A DNA stretch of 64,000 nt, from contig RCSZ01000017.1 of NCBI GenBank assembly GCA_014898425.1, forward strand, positions 248,001 through 312,000. Reading direction: 5' to 3'. Made by a program: the position numbers and the translations under genes. Positions 62,577-64,000 of this stretch are shown here, piece after piece. The DNA is from Botryotinia globosa (taxonomy: Eukaryota; Ascomycota; Leotiomycetes; Helotiales; Sclerotiniaceae). Under the pieces are notes generated by a model. The model had not been told where the DNA came from. It was given only the letters and a program-made list of their open reading frames with translations, and made no database searches. The number at the start of each line of letters is the position of its first letter. Position 1 is the first letter of the stretch.

Positions 62577-64000
62577 AAAATGGATCCTCAACTATTATTA
62601 TCAATCTATGAATTTAAGATTTTATTAAAAACTATATTTCCCAATTAATATTATAATATAATGGATTACAAATAAAAAAACAAATTATTAAATAGCTTTT
62701 TTATTATAACTCAAATTATTATTATTATTTATTTAAAAATAGAAATCAATATAAAAATAGAATAATGGATATAATTAATTTGAATAAACTTAATATTATT
62801 TTAAAAGTAAAAATGAAGCTAATCTTATTATATATATTTTGAGTTTAAATTAAAGTATAGAGAAAAGAAATTGAATATTTATTTGTTATAAGTTTTGAAA
62901 AAGAAAATAAGGAATATTGAAAAAAGATAAAGCAAATAATTATCAAAATATATAGGAAAATATAGATTTGATTTTAATTAGATTTTTAGTTAAATAATTA
63001 TAAACAAATATAAATACTGGTAGTAGTTTTTGGTATATTCGAATTTGAATATAAGGAATTTAATTGGGAGGATTAGGAAGATCAAAATACAATAATAAAA
63101 GTATTTCTAAAATATAATCGAATAATGATTTATAAAATATATAAAGAATATATCAAATATTAAGGATTTGTTTTATTAGCTTTTAATAAATCAAAAGGAT
63201 TTATAGGAATTGTTTTTATTAAATAATAATAGGAATAATTATTAGATAAAAGTAATACTAAAATAAAATCTAGGAATAATCTAGAATTACCTTTTGAAAT
63301 CGATAATAATTATATTTATAATATTATAGAAAATTAGGAAATAGATAATATTGTATTAAAGAATTAAAATATAATTATAAGAAGAAATAATTTAAATTAT
63401 TAATATTTGAATAATGAATTTAAACAATTTGTATTGAGATTTATAAAAGAATTGATTAAAAATGATATCAAGCATTTTTACAAAAAAATTAATAATTTAT
63501 ACCAATTAATATAACAATATAATGAAAATATAAAACAAGATTTTTTATAACAAATTTTTTGCTAATAAAATATTATATATAGATTTAATTCAAAACTAAA
63601 TAAATCAAAGAAAATCAATAATAATATAAATATAGTCTGTAGATATTTGCAAATAGATTTATATATACAAAAGGAAAGAAAATTAATAAAATAAATAAAG
63701 AAAATCCTAGAAGTTATAAGTTTTAAATTATATTATAAAGATTTATAATAAGGAGTTTTGATATTCATTAAGATTTGTTTAAATAGAATAGTTTTATATA
63801 TAAATTTTGTTAATAAATTATAGAAATTTATATAAAACAATTTGGTGATTATAAATGATCTATTTATTTACAAAGATTATATATAAAAAACATTAATAAA
63901 TTATAATATAAAGAATATAAACTCTTATAGAATAATTAATATAGAGATTGTAATATAATTAACTTGGAATTGTTTATATAATTGATATCAATTATAGGAT
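62577..64000 (+). pseudogene. Unassigned coding-like remnant (partial at window end)
   Basis: Just after gypsy-B an ATG at 62580 opens MDPQLLLSIYEFKILL-like sequence (stop after YEFKIL region). From about 63090 to 64000 one frame has clearly fewer stops than the others, about 21 in 300 codons, all of types that C to T at Gln/Arg or G to A at Trp codons would give. Readable parts include GFVLLAFNKSKGFIG, ELPFEIDNNY and FKQFVLRFIKELIKND. I recognise no domain. It may be an extra gypsy-B ORF, another element, or a mutated host gene; it continues past the window. Confidence 0.35.

Overview
The window is a roughly 85% A+T block (estimated by eye) with no intact gene. It reads as an AT-rich, heterochromatin-like block of a filamentous ascomycete (Pezizomycotina) nuclear genome. 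Nearly everything in it is transposable-element sequence that has decayed by repeat-induced point mutation (RIP). The clearest proof is the LTR pair of one gypsy element (4855-5015 and 19240-19400). The two LTRs align over 161 bp without a gap and differ at about 50 positions, all but one of them C/T or G/A transitions. No rRNA, tRNA, CRISPR array or host gene was recognised.

Four kinds of element fill the window. (1) A non-LTR retrotransposon (LINE) of about 6.08 kb starts with CAGATCGATACAACAT and ends in a TAC microsatellite. It is flanked by 13-16 bp target duplications and keeps recognisable reverse transcriptase and RNase H; I judge it Tad1-like. Copies are at 1-3984 (+), 4219-4854 plus 19401-21800 (-), 11853-18363 (-), 22665-36723 in pieces (+), 26088-32163 (+), 37060-38447 (-), 42068-44261 (+), 47446-53523 (-), 53586-53760 (+) and 54303-56321 (+). 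(2) There are two Ty3/gypsy elements. Gypsy-A (4855-19400, interrupted) has 161-bp LTRs. Gypsy-B (56322 to about 62350) is a chromodomain-bearing chromovirus with gag zinc knuckle, protease, RT, RNase H, integrase and chromodomain all traceable. (3) There is a fold-back element with arms of about 690 bp. (4) There are three families of small TA-target inverted-repeat elements: a 474-bp element, an 804-bp Fot1-like element, and a 0.9-1.3 kb family called TIR-J here.

Layout: 1-3984 LINE; 3990-4218 TIR-J piece; 4219-21800 one LINE hosting a five-level nest (LINE, then gypsy-A, then fold-back, then second LINE, then 474-bp element). 21800-22664 is simple sequence. 22665-36723 is a second nest (LINE hosting a fold-back arm, a full LINE and the 804-bp element). 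36724-37060 is the other side of the simple-sequence target. 37060-40349 is a LINE piece and two TIR-J copies, one inside the other. 40350-42067 is a tandem octamer array and unassigned sequence. 42068-44261 is a LINE piece. 44262-46366 is an oddly less-mutated island with a short open frame and long-period repeats. 46367-47445 is a fold-back arm. 47446-53523 is a full LINE. 53524-56321 is LINE and TIR-J pieces. 56322-62350 is gypsy-B, and 62580-64000 is an unassigned coding-like remnant.

Nothing here is expected to make a functional protein. The value of the window is as a stratigraphic record of insertions and as a clean example of RIP. Many small open frames, some conserved between copies, are antisense shadows of mutated LINE frames and are not annotated as genes.
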